The notes under the pieces: model-generated | Databases searched by the model: none | What the model saw: the letters and a program-made list of their open reading frames with translations, nothing else | What the model was told of the DNA's origin: nothing | Assembly (NCBI GenBank): GCA_047972415.1 | Contig: JBKEAN010000056.1 | Span: forward strand, 17,401-81,400 | Length of the DNA: 64,000 nucleotides | From: Mangrovibacterium sp047972415 | GTDB taxonomy: Bacteria > Bacteroidota > Bacteroidia > Bacteroidales > Prolixibacteraceae | Direction: 5' to 3' | In this document: positions 52,219-61,100 of the stretch, in pieces | Position numbering within the stretch: the first letter of the stretch is position 1 | Layout: each line of letters opens with the position of its first letter | Made by a program: the position numbers and the translations under genes

Positions 52219-52557
52219 TTATGATTTCAGGAGATTGTCAATGTTTTCGATGTAGTCGAGGCTGTCGTCGATGTAGAATTCCAGCTCGGGAACAACACGC
52301 AGTTGCTTGCCAACACGGCGGCCCAGTAATCCGCGGATTTTCGGGTTGGCTATACGGATTTCCTTTAGCACTTCGCGAATACCGTCGGTTGGGAAAATAC
52401 TCAGGTAAGCGCGGGCCAAGCCCAGGTCGGGCGTTACACGAACTACGGTTACACTGATGAGTTTTCCCATGAACATGGTGCGGCTTTCTTTCTGAAAGAT
52501 TTCGGCCAGTTCTTTTTGCAGTAGCCGGTTTATCTTTTGTTGTCGTGTTGATTCCAT
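52219..52557 (-). CDS. rbfA: Ribosome-binding factor A
   Basis: This 112-aa KH-like protein binds the 30S subunit and helps 16S rRNA 5'-end maturation, as well as cold adaptation. MESTRQQKINRLLQKELAEI and the VTVVRVTPDLGLARAYLSIF block are typical. The C-terminus ELEFYIDDSLDYIENIDNLL matches the family. Length is normal for Bacteroidota. A good -7 element lies 24 bp upstream, and it is followed after 75 bp by the methyltransferase gene. Confidence 0.94.
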   Translation of the reverse strand: MESTRQQKINRLLQKELAEIFQKESRTMFMGKLISVTVVRVTPDLGLARAYLSIFPTDGIREVLKEIRIANPKIRGLLGRRVGKQLRVVPELEFYIDDSLDYIENIDNLLKS

Positions 52558-52580
52558 TTGTCAGTCAAAATATTTCGCGG

Positions 52581-52588
52581 CAAAGTTA
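52581..52588 (-). promoter_or_regulatory. Probable -7 element of rbfA
   Basis: On the minus strand TAACTTTG (52588-52581) is an exact TAnnTTTG match 24 bp before rbfA. No TTTG lies at the usual -33 distance. Confidence 0.45.
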
Positions 52589-52814
52589 ATCAAAAATACC
52601 GGATGGCCGGGTTTGATCTAAAGTGACTAAAAATCTTGCTTTTCTCCTGCCGAGGTTTTTTTTGTTACCATCAAAAGAGCAAATTTGAAAATGATTTTTT
52701 CTACAAAACCCAAGAAATATCAAGGCATTTCAGTACTGTAAAAAAGATATTATGAGGCAAAAAATCGTTCCATTTGAGAAATCGTATCCCCATGTACCAC
52801 TACCAGAGCAATAA
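52589..52814. other. Intergenic stretch without a recognisable gene
   Basis: I see no supported gene here. The plus strand has a 20-codon open frame starting at an ATG at 52752 (opening MRQKIVPFEKSY), without a promoter, that I cannot assign. The region is AT-rich and ends in the terminator of the TrpB gene. Confidence 0.4.
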
Positions 52815-52849
52815 AAAGCCCTTCACCGGAATACCGAACGAAGGGCTGA
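52815..52849 (-). terminator. Intrinsic terminator of the TrpB2 gene
   Basis: Read on the minus strand, AGCCCTTC and GAAGGGCT form an 8-bp stem with a 15-nt loop, followed by TTTTTATT. It lies 86 bp after the TrpB2-type stop. Confidence 0.78.
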
Positions 52850-52934
52850 TAAAGTCATCTGATACTTGTTTCAATATCTACTACTCCGAAACTGAAACAC
52901 TCTATATTAAACTAGTAATGACACAATTGATAAT

Positions 52935-54311
52935 CTATTTTGGTAGCGGATAACCTTTCAAGGCCTCCAGATTCGCTCTGATTTCGTCTTCCGGATACTC
53001 ATAGTCCGACAACGCTCCTGCCATATACTTGTCGTAACCCACCAAATCCATCAAACCGTGTCCGGAGAAATTGAAAAGAATAACTTTCTCTTTGCCTTCT
53101 TCTTTGGCTTTTTTGGCTTCGCGAATGGTTGCTGCAATGGCATGGGTGGTTTCGGGTGCCGGAATAATCCCTTCGGTTTTCGAAAACAGCAGCCCGGCTT
53201 CAAAACACTCGCTTTGGTGAATGGCCTGTGCTTCCATTAAACCATCGCGCAAAGCGGCGCTAACGAGCGGAGCCATGCCGTGGTACCGCAAGCCACCGGC
53301 ATGGATCGGCGCCGGAATAAAGTTGTGCCCCAAACTGTGCATTGGCAGCAAAGGTGTCATTTGTGCCACATCGCCGTGGTCGTAAATGAAAGGCGCTTTG
53401 GTGAGGGTTGGGCAACTAAACGGCTCGGCACCAATCACCTGAATGTCGGCTCCATGAATTTTGTCGTAAATAAAGGGGAATGACAAACCGGCAAAGTTGG
53501 AACCGCCGCCACAGCAGCCAATTACCACATCGGGTTTGGCAATGCCCACCTTGGCCAACTGCTTTTTGGCTTCCAAACCAATAATGGTCTGGTGCAGCAT
53601 GACGTGGTTCAGCACCGAGCCCAGTGCATAGCGGGTTTGCCCGGTGGGGTCGGTCACGGCAGCCTCAACAGCTTCTGAAATAGCAATTCCCAGCGAGCCG
53701 GGAGTATCTGGATATTTAGCCAAAATATCGCGACCCGCTTGTGTCTCGGTACTTGGACTGGCCACGCAGGTTCCGCCCCAGGTTTGCATCATCATTTTAC
53801 GGAAAGGCTTTTGGTCGAAACTTACGCGAACCATAAACACTTTACATTCAATACCGCCAATAACCGAACAGGCAAACGACAAGGCCGAACCCCACTGCCC
53901 GGCACCGGTTTCGGTAGTCAATCGCTTGATACCGAATTGCTTGTTATACCAAGCCTGCGGAATAGCCGTATTGGGCTTATGGCTACCGGCGGGCGAAACG
54001 CCTTCGTCTTTATAATAAATTTTGGCTGGTGTTCCCAAGGCTTCTTCCAACTCGTAGGCTCTTATAAGCGGGCTTGGCCGCCAGCGGAACAAGTGTTGCC
54101 GGATTTCTTCCGGAATATCAATCCAGCGCTGCTGGCTCACTTCCTGTTCAATCAGGTTCATCGGGAAAACGGCAGCCAACATCTCCGGCGAAAGCGGAAT
54201 GCCACCCGGTCCCAGCGGTGGGTTTAGCGGGGTCAACAGATCGGGTGCCAGGTTGTACCACTGTTTGGGCATATCGGCCTCATCGAGAAAAATCTTTTTT
54301 TGTCTGGTCAT
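52935..54311 (-). CDS. trpB: Tryptophan synthase beta chain, TrpB2 type
   Basis: This 458-aa PLP enzyme (ATG at 54311; a TTG at 54320 is also in frame) joins indole or indole-derived substrate and serine to tryptophan. The PLP lysine is in GSHKPNTAIPQ, where TrpB1 has a different context, and the phosphate-binding loop is GCCGGGSNFAG. ETGAGQWGSAL is also typical. The N-terminal extension of about 70 residues marks the TrpB2 subfamily, which usually works without TrpA; no trpA is adjacent. The leader upstream looks like an attenuator, and trpS lies divergently next to it. Confidence 0.94.
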   Translation of the reverse strand: MTRQKKIFLDEADMPKQWYNLAPDLLTPLNPPLGPGGIPLSPEMLAAVFPMNLIEQEVSQQRWIDIPEEIRQHLFRWRPSPLIRAYELEEALGTPAKIYYKDEGVSPAGSHKPNTAIPQAWYNKQFGIKRLTTETGAGQWGSALSFACSVIGGIECKVFMVRVSFDQKPFRKMMMQTWGGTCVASPSTETQAGRDILAKYPDTPGSLGIAISEAVEAAVTDPTGQTRYALGSVLNHVMLHQTIIGLEAKKQLAKVGIAKPDVVIGCCGGGSNFAGLSFPFIYDKIHGADIQVIGAEPFSCPTLTKAPFIYDHGDVAQMTPLLPMHSLGHNFIPAPIHAGGLRYHGMAPLVSAALRDGLMEAQAIHQSECFEAGLLFSKTEGIIPAPETTHAIAATIREAKKAKEEGKEKVILFNFSGHGLMDLVGYDKYMAGALSDYEYPEDEIRANLEALKGYPLPK

Positions 54312-54344
54312 GATGTACAAGTAGTTTTACGGTTTTACAAAAAG

Positions 54345-54378
54345 AAAGGGACTTGCCGGTTACGCAGCAAATCCCTTT
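54345..54378 (-). promoter_or_regulatory. Attenuator-like hairpin in the TrpB2 leader
   Basis: Read on the minus strand, AAAGGGA pairs with TCCCTTT, with an internal GC/GC pairing in the loop, followed by CTTTTTG. It sits between the leader ORF (which ends 8 nt before it) and the TrpB2 start 33 nt later. This is the layout of an intrinsic terminator used in attenuation. Confidence 0.55.
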
Positions 54379-54386
54379 CCCCGCCT

Positions 54387-54473
54387 TTAACAGGAAATAA
54401 CACATATGTCCAACGATTCCATTTTCACGTTGCGCCACGCATGTTCTTTTCCGTATTGGGGCGATTGATGCAT
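54387..54473 (-). CDS. Candidate leader peptide of the TrpB2 gene
   Basis: A 28-codon frame begins MHQSPQYGKEHAWRNVK and ends at a TAA 8 nt before the attenuator-like hairpin. It starts 15 nt downstream of the predicted transcription start. It contains one Trp codon at position 13. In classical attenuation, ribosome stalling on a Trp codon would change the downstream folding. One Trp codon gives a weak stall signal, so the case rests mainly on the layout. Confidence 0.42.
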   Translation of the reverse strand: MHQSPQYGKEHAWRNVKMESLDICVISC

Positions 54474-54495
54474 TCTTTGTTTTTAGTTTGAAGGC

Positions 54496-54525
54496 TAAAA
54501 CTAGCGAATAATTCCGAAAGGCAAA
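54496..54525 (-). promoter_or_regulatory. Promoter of the TrpB2 leader and gene
   Basis: On the minus strand TTTG (54525-54522) and TAGTTTTA (54503-54496) are separated by 18 bp, a good Bacteroidota promoter with one mismatch in the last base of the -7 box. Transcription would begin near 54488. Confidence 0.6.
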
Positions 54526-54789
54526 AGTGACCGGCATTTGAAATCATTCACGAAAAGATTAAACACGAAGGTACGAGGACACTAAAAAAGCGCAAAGTCG
54601 CTAAATGATACGAAGCCTCGGTTACGGTGAATTCCCCACATTCCCGATTTGAAAGAGAAAAGTCGGACCAGACCCTTATCTTCCGTATCTGTTGTATCCG
54701 GTCTTTGTGTGCTGGCGGTTAAAGGCAGTCGAGAAACGATAAAATCCCTCTTTTAGTTTCAAATTCCTTTTCGCCTTCAAAAATAAAAT

Positions 54790-54819
54790 TTTGCAGTTTG
54801 GCGAATCAGCTTATTTTTG
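54790..54819 (+). promoter_or_regulatory. Promoter of trpS
   Basis: TTTG (54790-54793) and TATTTTTG (54812-54819) are separated by 18 bp and fit the Bacteroidota consensus fully. Transcription would start near 54826, giving a leader of about 100 nt. The stretch 54526-54789 between the two promoters holds no gene I can support. Confidence 0.72.
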
Positions 54820-54862
54820 CAGGTCGAATCGCCCAAAGGACTGTTTTTATGACTTCAACCCA

Positions 54863-54934
54863 ATGAAGAACAAGCAAATTGAACAGGCTGGAAAAGGCCT
54901 TTCGTTGAACTTTACGATACTAAAAAATGAATAA
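54863..54934 (+). CDS. Possible short upstream ORF overlapping the trpS start
   Basis: A 23-codon frame (opening MKNKQIEQAGKGLSL) ends at a TAA at 54932-54934, 5 bp inside trpS. It has no Trp codon. Its translation could couple to or interfere with trpS initiation, but there is no independent evidence that it is translated. Confidence 0.22.
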   Translation: MKNKQIEQAGKGLSLNFTILKNE

Positions 54935-55928
54935 ACCAATCGTTGTTAGTGGCATCCGGCCAACCGGAAACCTGCACCTGGGAAATTACTTTGGTGCGGT
55001 TCGCAGCTTTTTAAAAATGCAGGAAGATTACAACTGCTACTTTTTTATTGCCGATATCCACTCGCTAACCACACACCCGCACCCAGACAATTTACAAAGC
55101 GGTGTGAAACAAGTACTTGCTGAATATTTGGCCTGTGGCCTGGATCCGGAGAAATCGACGATTTTTATTCAGAGCGATGTGCCCGAAATCACCGAGTTGT
55201 ACACCTTCCTGAACATGAACGCTTACCTGGGCGAGCTGGAACGTACCACATCATTTAAAGAAAAAGCACGCAAACAGCCCGAAAACGTGAATGCCGGCCT
55301 GCTTACCTATCCCGTTTTGATGGCAGCCGACATCATCATTCACAAAGCACAGTTTGTGCCGGTTGGTAAGGACCAGGAGCAGAACCTGGAGATGGCCCGC
55401 AAGTTTGCCGGCCGTTTTAACCGCATGTACGACCGGGAAGTATTCCCAATTCCACGCCCCTTTACGTTCGACGGTGGCGACATGATTAAAATCCCCGGAC
55501 TAGATGGTAGCGGAAAAATGGGAAAATCGGAAGGAAACGCCATTGCCCTGGTGGAAGATCCGAAATCGATCCGCAAAAAAGTGATGCGTGCCGTAACCGA
55601 CGCCGGTCCAACCGAGCCGAACTCACCCAAACCGGAAGCCATTCAGAACCTGTTTACCCTGATGAAGGTAATGACCGCTCCCGAAATTGTGGCACAGTTT
55701 GATGCGGCCTACAACGATTGCAGCATCCGCTACGGCGATTTAAAAAAGCAACTGGCCGAAGATATTGTAACCTTTACCTCGCCTATTCGTGAGCGTATCA
55801 ACGACATTCTGGCCGATGACGCCTACCTGGCCAAAGTGTCCCGCATGGGTGCCGAAAAAGCCCGCGAATCAGCCGCTGCAACTTTAAACGAGGTAAAACA
55901 GCTTATTGGTTTCAAACGCCTGTTTTAG
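54927..55928 (+). CDS. trpS: Tryptophan-tRNA ligase
   Basis: This 333-aa class I aminoacyl-tRNA synthetase charges tRNA-Trp. The HIGH-type motif is in RPTGNLHLGNYFGA (about 10-23), and the KMSKS-type motif reads KMGKS in GSGKMGKSEGNAI (about 193-205). DIHSLTTH near 45-52 and the TSFKEKARKQPENV block are family features. Length is normal for bacterial TrpRS. It is divergent from the TrpB2 gene, an arrangement that puts two tryptophan genes under one intergenic control region. Confidence 0.96.
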   Translation: MNKPIVVSGIRPTGNLHLGNYFGAVRSFLKMQEDYNCYFFIADIHSLTTHPHPDNLQSGVKQVLAEYLACGLDPEKSTIFIQSDVPEITELYTFLNMNAYLGELERTTSFKEKARKQPENVNAGLLTYPVLMAADIIIHKAQFVPVGKDQEQNLEMARKFAGRFNRMYDREVFPIPRPFTFDGGDMIKIPGLDGSGKMGKSEGNAIALVEDPKSIRKKVMRAVTDAGPTEPNSPKPEAIQNLFTLMKVMTAPEIVAQFDAAYNDCSIRYGDLKKQLAEDIVTFTSPIRERINDILADDAYLAKVSRMGAEKARESAAATLNEVKQLIGFKRLF

Positions 55929-55955
55929 ATTGAAATAACGAGTCAAACGATAAAA

Positions 55956-55987
55956 AAAGCCGGACTTCACAGCCGGCTTTCATTTTT
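55956..55987. terminator. Bidirectional terminator after trpS and the stress protein gene
   Basis: AAAGCCGG (55956-55963) and CCGGCTTT (55973-55980) form an 8-bp stem with a 9-nt loop. T-rich stretches follow in both directions, so it can end trpS and the convergent universal stress gene. Confidence 0.82.
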
Positions 55988-55988
55988 G

Positions 55989-56858
55989 CTATACTAAAGT
56001 CTCTCTTTTCGGAGTGATACAGAATACGGGGGCATCAGTGTTTAAAATAATCTCGGATGCCAACCCCCCAATGTAGTTAAAATCGAAAATATTTTCCTTG
56101 TGACTCATTACCAGGGTCAGATCGGGTTGTGCCTCGTTAATAAAATTCCGCATAATGTCGCCCAATTTTACACCCGGATCTTCACGTAGCAATGTCATCC
56201 CGGTCTCTATGCCCTCGTCTTCAAGTGTTTGTGTAATGTCTTTCATTTTGCGGTAAATCGTGCTGTCTTCTTCTTTAATATTCAACCTTAAAGCCGATAC
56301 CACGTGTACGCGTGCATCCCAGGTATGTGCAAGGCGCGTTGCCCAACTAACCTTTTGCTGGTGTGGCTGCATAATATCCACCGGCAGCATAATTGTTTGA
56401 ATGCGGAAAGGTTTATCGCCGCCGTTATACGTGAGTACCGGACAGCGGGCTTCGCCTACAATAAACTTGATACCACTTTCCCAAACCGACGAGTTTTGCT
56501 GGTCGTACCCAATCATTTTATTCAGAATAACCAGGTCGAAGCGGAAGTGGTTTAAGGTGTGAACAATCGCCTTAGCAATAGAGCCAGGGCGGACTTTCAG
56601 CCGGACAAACTTCGGAACTTTCCCACCAAACTCTTTGCCCACAAAGTGTTTCAATTGCTTCTGGTATTGTAGTAATTTTGATTGCTTTCTCACCGGGCGG
56701 AACCATTCGGTCAGAATTGATTCGTCGGGAACCACATAAAGAAGCGTAATGGTGGCATTAAATTTTTCCTGAATTTCTTTTGCGTGCTGAATAGCACTAA
56801 CCCCTTGTTCGTCGAGGCTAACCGGTACTAAAACACGGTGCATATTTGTTTTAATCAT
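55989..56858 (-). CDS. Tandem universal stress protein
   Basis: This 289-aa protein has two USP (UspA-like) domains in tandem, at about 7-143 and 150-285. The second keeps a partial C-terminal USP loop (LASEIILNTDAPVFCI). The ATP-binding G-2x-G-9x-G-S/T motif is not clear in either copy, so ATP binding is uncertain. The start at 56858 is the furthest ATG; another ATG five codons later (MHRVLVPVS) would fit the domain start better. Probably a stress-response protein of unknown detail. Confidence 0.85.
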   Translation of the reverse strand: MIKTNMHRVLVPVSLDEQGVSAIQHAKEIQEKFNATITLLYVVPDESILTEWFRPVRKQSKLLQYQKQLKHFVGKEFGGKVPKFVRLKVRPGSIAKAIVHTLNHFRFDLVILNKMIGYDQQNSSVWESGIKFIVGEARCPVLTYNGGDKPFRIQTIMLPVDIMQPHQQKVSWATRLAHTWDARVHVVSALRLNIKEEDSTIYRKMKDITQTLEDEGIETGMTLLREDPGVKLGDIMRNFINEAQPDLTLVMSHKENIFDFNYIGGLASEIILNTDAPVFCITPKRETLV

Positions 56859-57156
56859 AAAAAAATAAATTTCAACGTTTCAATCGGTATGTTCTTCTTC
56901 AAAACAACAAAAAAACTACCAAAATGTAAGCTATAATCCAGACATATCATCATCTGCAAGCCTCTTTTTTTAATAATAACACGGCACAACCAGAGAAAAT
57001 TTGTTCCAACCTACGAAAAGCCCGGATAAACAGGCAGCTCGGAGCCGGAAGTAAAGAGACTTTTGTACCACAGCAAACAGCATTCATCATTCTGTTGTTC
57101 ACATATTTAAAAAATACTTTGTGCAAATTGTCCCGGAATTTGTTTACTTTTACACC

Positions 57157-58188
57157 ATGCGCAAACAGGGGACTAAACGGAGGCTTCTCAGCCATATCTA
57201 TCCTCTTCTTGTATTTGTTGGATTGATGATCCCGACCATCGCGGGTGGCCAGGATGTTTCGTTTTCGCAGTATTATTCCAACCCGCTTTACCTGAACCCC
57301 GCTTTTGCCGGAACAATCGGCGCGCCGCGCATCGCCCTTCAGTACCGCGACCAATGGCACCAATTTAAAGGTGCATATACCACTTATTCGGCAGCGGCCG
57401 ATTTGCCCGTAAAAAAGCTTCAGGGTGGACTGGGTTTGTACCTGCTGAATGATGCACAAGCGAACCAATTGCTTAATTCATTTCAACTTAATGCGGCCTA
57501 TTCCGTCAGGGTAAAACTGAATTACAATTTTTACCTTCACGCTGGGTTTCAGGTTGGCTATGCGGAAAACACACTGAAAACCAGCGAACTGATTTTTTCT
57601 GACAACCTCGAAAACAATGCTGGTATTCCGGGAACATCTGGCGAATTATTCAACGATCCAAAGTTTTCTTTCGTCGATTACGCATTTGGATTGCTCTTGT
57701 ACAGCAAACAGCTTTTCGGCGGTTTGGCAGTTCACCACCTAACCGAACCCGATCTGAGCTTCTCGGACAACGATAATTACAACAGCAAACTACCCCGCAA
57801 ATACAGCATCCATGCAGGTGCCCGTATCCCCGTATTCCGGCACGGGCATTTGCGGAAGAAATTTGACATTTCACCACAAATCATCATGCAAAAGCAAGGT
57901 GTGTTGGAGCAACTAAACTGGGGTTTGTTTGCTAACCGGAGCGGACTGACCGGCGGTATGTGGTTTCGGCAAAACTTCGGCGTTCGTTACGATTCGGTGA
58001 TTTTGTTGCTGGGCTACCTGAACTCCAAAATGCAAGTTACCTACAGTTACGACTGGACCGTTTCTGGATTGAACGGAAACAGCGGCGGAACCAGCGAAAT
58101 TACCCTGGCTTTTGTACTAACCAAACACCGTTCGCCGGGTTGGCTGCCCTTCTTTGTCCCCTACGAAGAACGGTTCGGAGAACCCTAA
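57157..58188 (+). CDS. PorP/SprF-family type IX secretion-associated outer membrane protein
   Basis: This 343-aa barrel (ATG at 57157; GTG at 57121 is in frame but places extra residues before the signal peptide) has a signal peptide ending near AGGQ. It then has the family start QDVSFSQYYSNPLYLNPAFAG, which is diagnostic for PorP/SprF proteins. Blocks such as RIALQYRDQW and GGLGLYLLNDAQA follow. These proteins act at the outer membrane with particular T9SS substrates that carry type B sorting domains. Here the convergent gene next door encodes such a substrate, separated by 11 bp. Confidence 0.93.
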   Translation: MRKQGTKRRLLSHIYPLLVFVGLMIPTIAGGQDVSFSQYYSNPLYLNPAFAGTIGAPRIALQYRDQWHQFKGAYTTYSAAADLPVKKLQGGLGLYLLNDAQANQLLNSFQLNAAYSVRVKLNYNFYLHAGFQVGYAENTLKTSELIFSDNLENNAGIPGTSGELFNDPKFSFVDYAFGLLLYSKQLFGGLAVHHLTEPDLSFSDNDNYNSKLPRKYSIHAGARIPVFRHGHLRKKFDISPQIIMQKQGVLEQLNWGLFANRSGLTGGMWFRQNFGVRYDSVILLLGYLNSKMQVTYSYDWTVSGLNGNSGGTSEITLAFVLTKHRSPGWLPFFVPYEERFGEP

Positions 58189-58199
58189 AAACCATAAGA

Positions 58200-61100
58200 T
58201 TACCGAATAAGCAGAATCTGCCCTTTGTCCGTTTGCTCGCTCCCGTCAATACCCGTGTACCGAACCAACCAAATGTAGTTGCCCATAGGTGCATCCTTGC
58301 CGCTTTTATCACGCCCGTCCCACGGGTTATCGGCCGATGTGGTTTCGAAAACAACCTGGCCCCAGCGGTCAAAAACCTGAAGTTTGAAACTGCCGCCAAA
58401 CAAACCCAACCCGTTGGGCAAGAACACCCGGTTTTCAGAAATATCGCTCGACGGGCGAAACGCGTTGGGTGCAGTCACTCGGTTCAGCAGTACCTGGACA
58501 ATCATCGACACCGAATCGGAACAACCGAGGTAACTGTCAACAACCAGCAAGGCTTCGTACTGTCCAAGCCCATTATACTCGTGCTGTGGCTCAAAGCCGT
58601 TCGAACGTTGACCATCGCCAAAATCCCAAGTAAATAAATCGGCAAATTGCGAGTGGTTATAAAACTGAATCCAGGGATCATCGAGCGGAACGCGCGAATT
58701 GTCCACCGTGAAAGCGGCTATGGGCCTGGGAACCACCTGCAAATAATTCATCCACAAAAGGGTTTCGGAACAGCCGGTTTTTGAGGAAGCAGCCGTCAGC
58801 TCCACATCAAAATAGCCGGGCTTGTTTTTGGTAACCGAAATGGGGTTTCCGGTAACCGAGTCCAAGCCAAAAACCCAAAGGTAATTCAAGTCGGTCTTAG
58901 ACGATGTAGCAGCTAGCTGGCTTGTTAGTTCGCCGCAATCCACCGTTTTATCGGCTGTAAAATCAAGGTTAAGCTTACGCTCATCAGCAAAACTTTCCGG
59001 TTCTTCACTGTACATGGTATCGCGACAACCAGCATCGTTAACAACCAGCATAATGGATGGTTTGGTGCCATCGTAAGGGTTTACCGTAACCCGGTATTTT
59101 GACGAAGAAATCAGGTTTATCTCGGCTCGAACCGGTGTCCAACTTAGCCGTGCAGCGGCCGAAGCCGTTCCGGTATAGGTCAGTGTGTCGGTGTAGAATT
59201 TGCAAACGGGTTGAAAATCGAAATCAAAGTTTGCCACAGGCTGCGGACTAAAGCGAATCGAAATCGTGTCGCCACTCTCGCAACCGTCTTTTGTACGCAG
59301 CTTGTAGTAAACCTCGTAAGTATCGTAGCCAGGGGCTGTTATTGTTGCCAACGAATCCCGTTCATCCGAAATCGTGAGCTCGGACGAGTTCCACTCGTAG
59401 CCGCCGGAACCGCCATTCCAAAGTGTGTCCGGGTAGGTCGAAAAATCAACATGAATGACCGTTGACAAAGCTCCGCAAACAAGTGAATCGGCATAAATCC
59501 GAATAGGCGGATTGCCGAAAATAATTACATCAGCCGTATCCACCGATGCACAACCAGACGGGCTAACAACCGTTAGCTGGTACAAAGCGGTCGAATCAAC
59601 ACTGAGGGTGTTTGAAAGCCCCAGCGTATCGCCATTCATTTTCTGCCAAATAAACGTCAACCCCGACATGTCGGAAACATCGGCTTGCAGTGTAATGGTT
59701 GCCGGATGGCAATCGTTAAATTTATCGCCCAAAATACCAATACCAGGCCCTGCGGCAAACCGGATTTGAACGGTGTCGCGGCTCACACAACCATCTTTTG
59801 TCATTAACTCGTAATAAACCGAATAGGTTCCGTAACCAGGAACCGTCAACGTCGCGCCCGAATCCGACTGGTCTGTAAGGAGAACACCCGGATCGGCTTT
59901 CCAGCTAAAGCCTCCGGGAGGCGTTTTCCAAAGCGATTCGGGATAACCAGCAAAATCAATTTTAAGGGATGTTGTAAACGCATCGCAAACCAACAAATCG
60001 GCCATGATGGTTACCGGAGGCTTTCCAAATAAAACAACCTCTGCCGTATCATTGGCAATGCAGCCCAGGCTGTTTTGAACGGTCACCACGTAATTGTCCG
60101 TCGAATCGACAGTCAAATCCGCCGTTGTCCCCAAATTTTCGATGGTATTGGTATGCCATAAAAACGAGGTAATATCATCTCCTTTTGCCTGAAGGTTAAT
60201 TGTTGCAGGTGCACAATCGCTCTGCCGGTCGGCAACAACTTCGAGCTGGGGATCGCTGTAATACACATAAACCGAGTCGTGCAAATCGGGACACATGCCC
60301 ACTTTTGCAGTCACTTTATACATGCCCTCGGTTGTCACTTTTATTGATTGGGTTGTTTCACTGGTTGACCATAAATAGCTATCGAAATACGGGCCAGGAT
60401 CCAGCGTGAGGGTGTCCCCGGCACACAGCAGCACCGTATCGCCTTTAAATTTGGTACTTCGCCCCAGGTCAAGTACCAGGTTCAGGTTGAAACCCACGCC
60501 GTAGCCAAACGACTCCAAATCGCCAAAACCGTAAACATAAGCCAAAAAACCCTGATCAGCCTGGGTATTCAGCAAGGTATGGGTTCCCCGCGTCACGGGC
60601 ATTTGCACATACGCGTACTCCGAGCCGGTAAATGGTTTGAAGGAGTAGCCTAACGCTGAAAAAGAAGCGCCGTCGAAACGGAGGTTCCCCACCTGAGAGG
60701 TTTTTGAAATAATGTTGATGTAATGTGCTGCAATTGACCGAAGGTTGTAAGCTTCGAAAGTTACATTATTTTTGGTTTGCGAAGTGGAACTTAAAACAAT
60801 CATTGACGGGTCGCCGTACTGGCCATCAACCGATTGGGACTGGCTGAACTGTACAACCAGCACCGGTTTATCGGCACTAATCCGGCTCGCCTGGTTTTTT
60901 GTCAGTACAAACTCTTCAAATTTACCGCGGTCCAACTGAAAACTCCCCAGGGCATCAACCGTTACATTTGTCCCGTCCTGACTTGCCAAAACACGGTAGC
61001 GGTCGGCACCACGCTCCATCATGGGGGCTGCATAATAATCGCGGCCCCACGAATACATCGGCGGCATTTGTTCGTACAGGTGGTCCCAGGCATTAACCCC

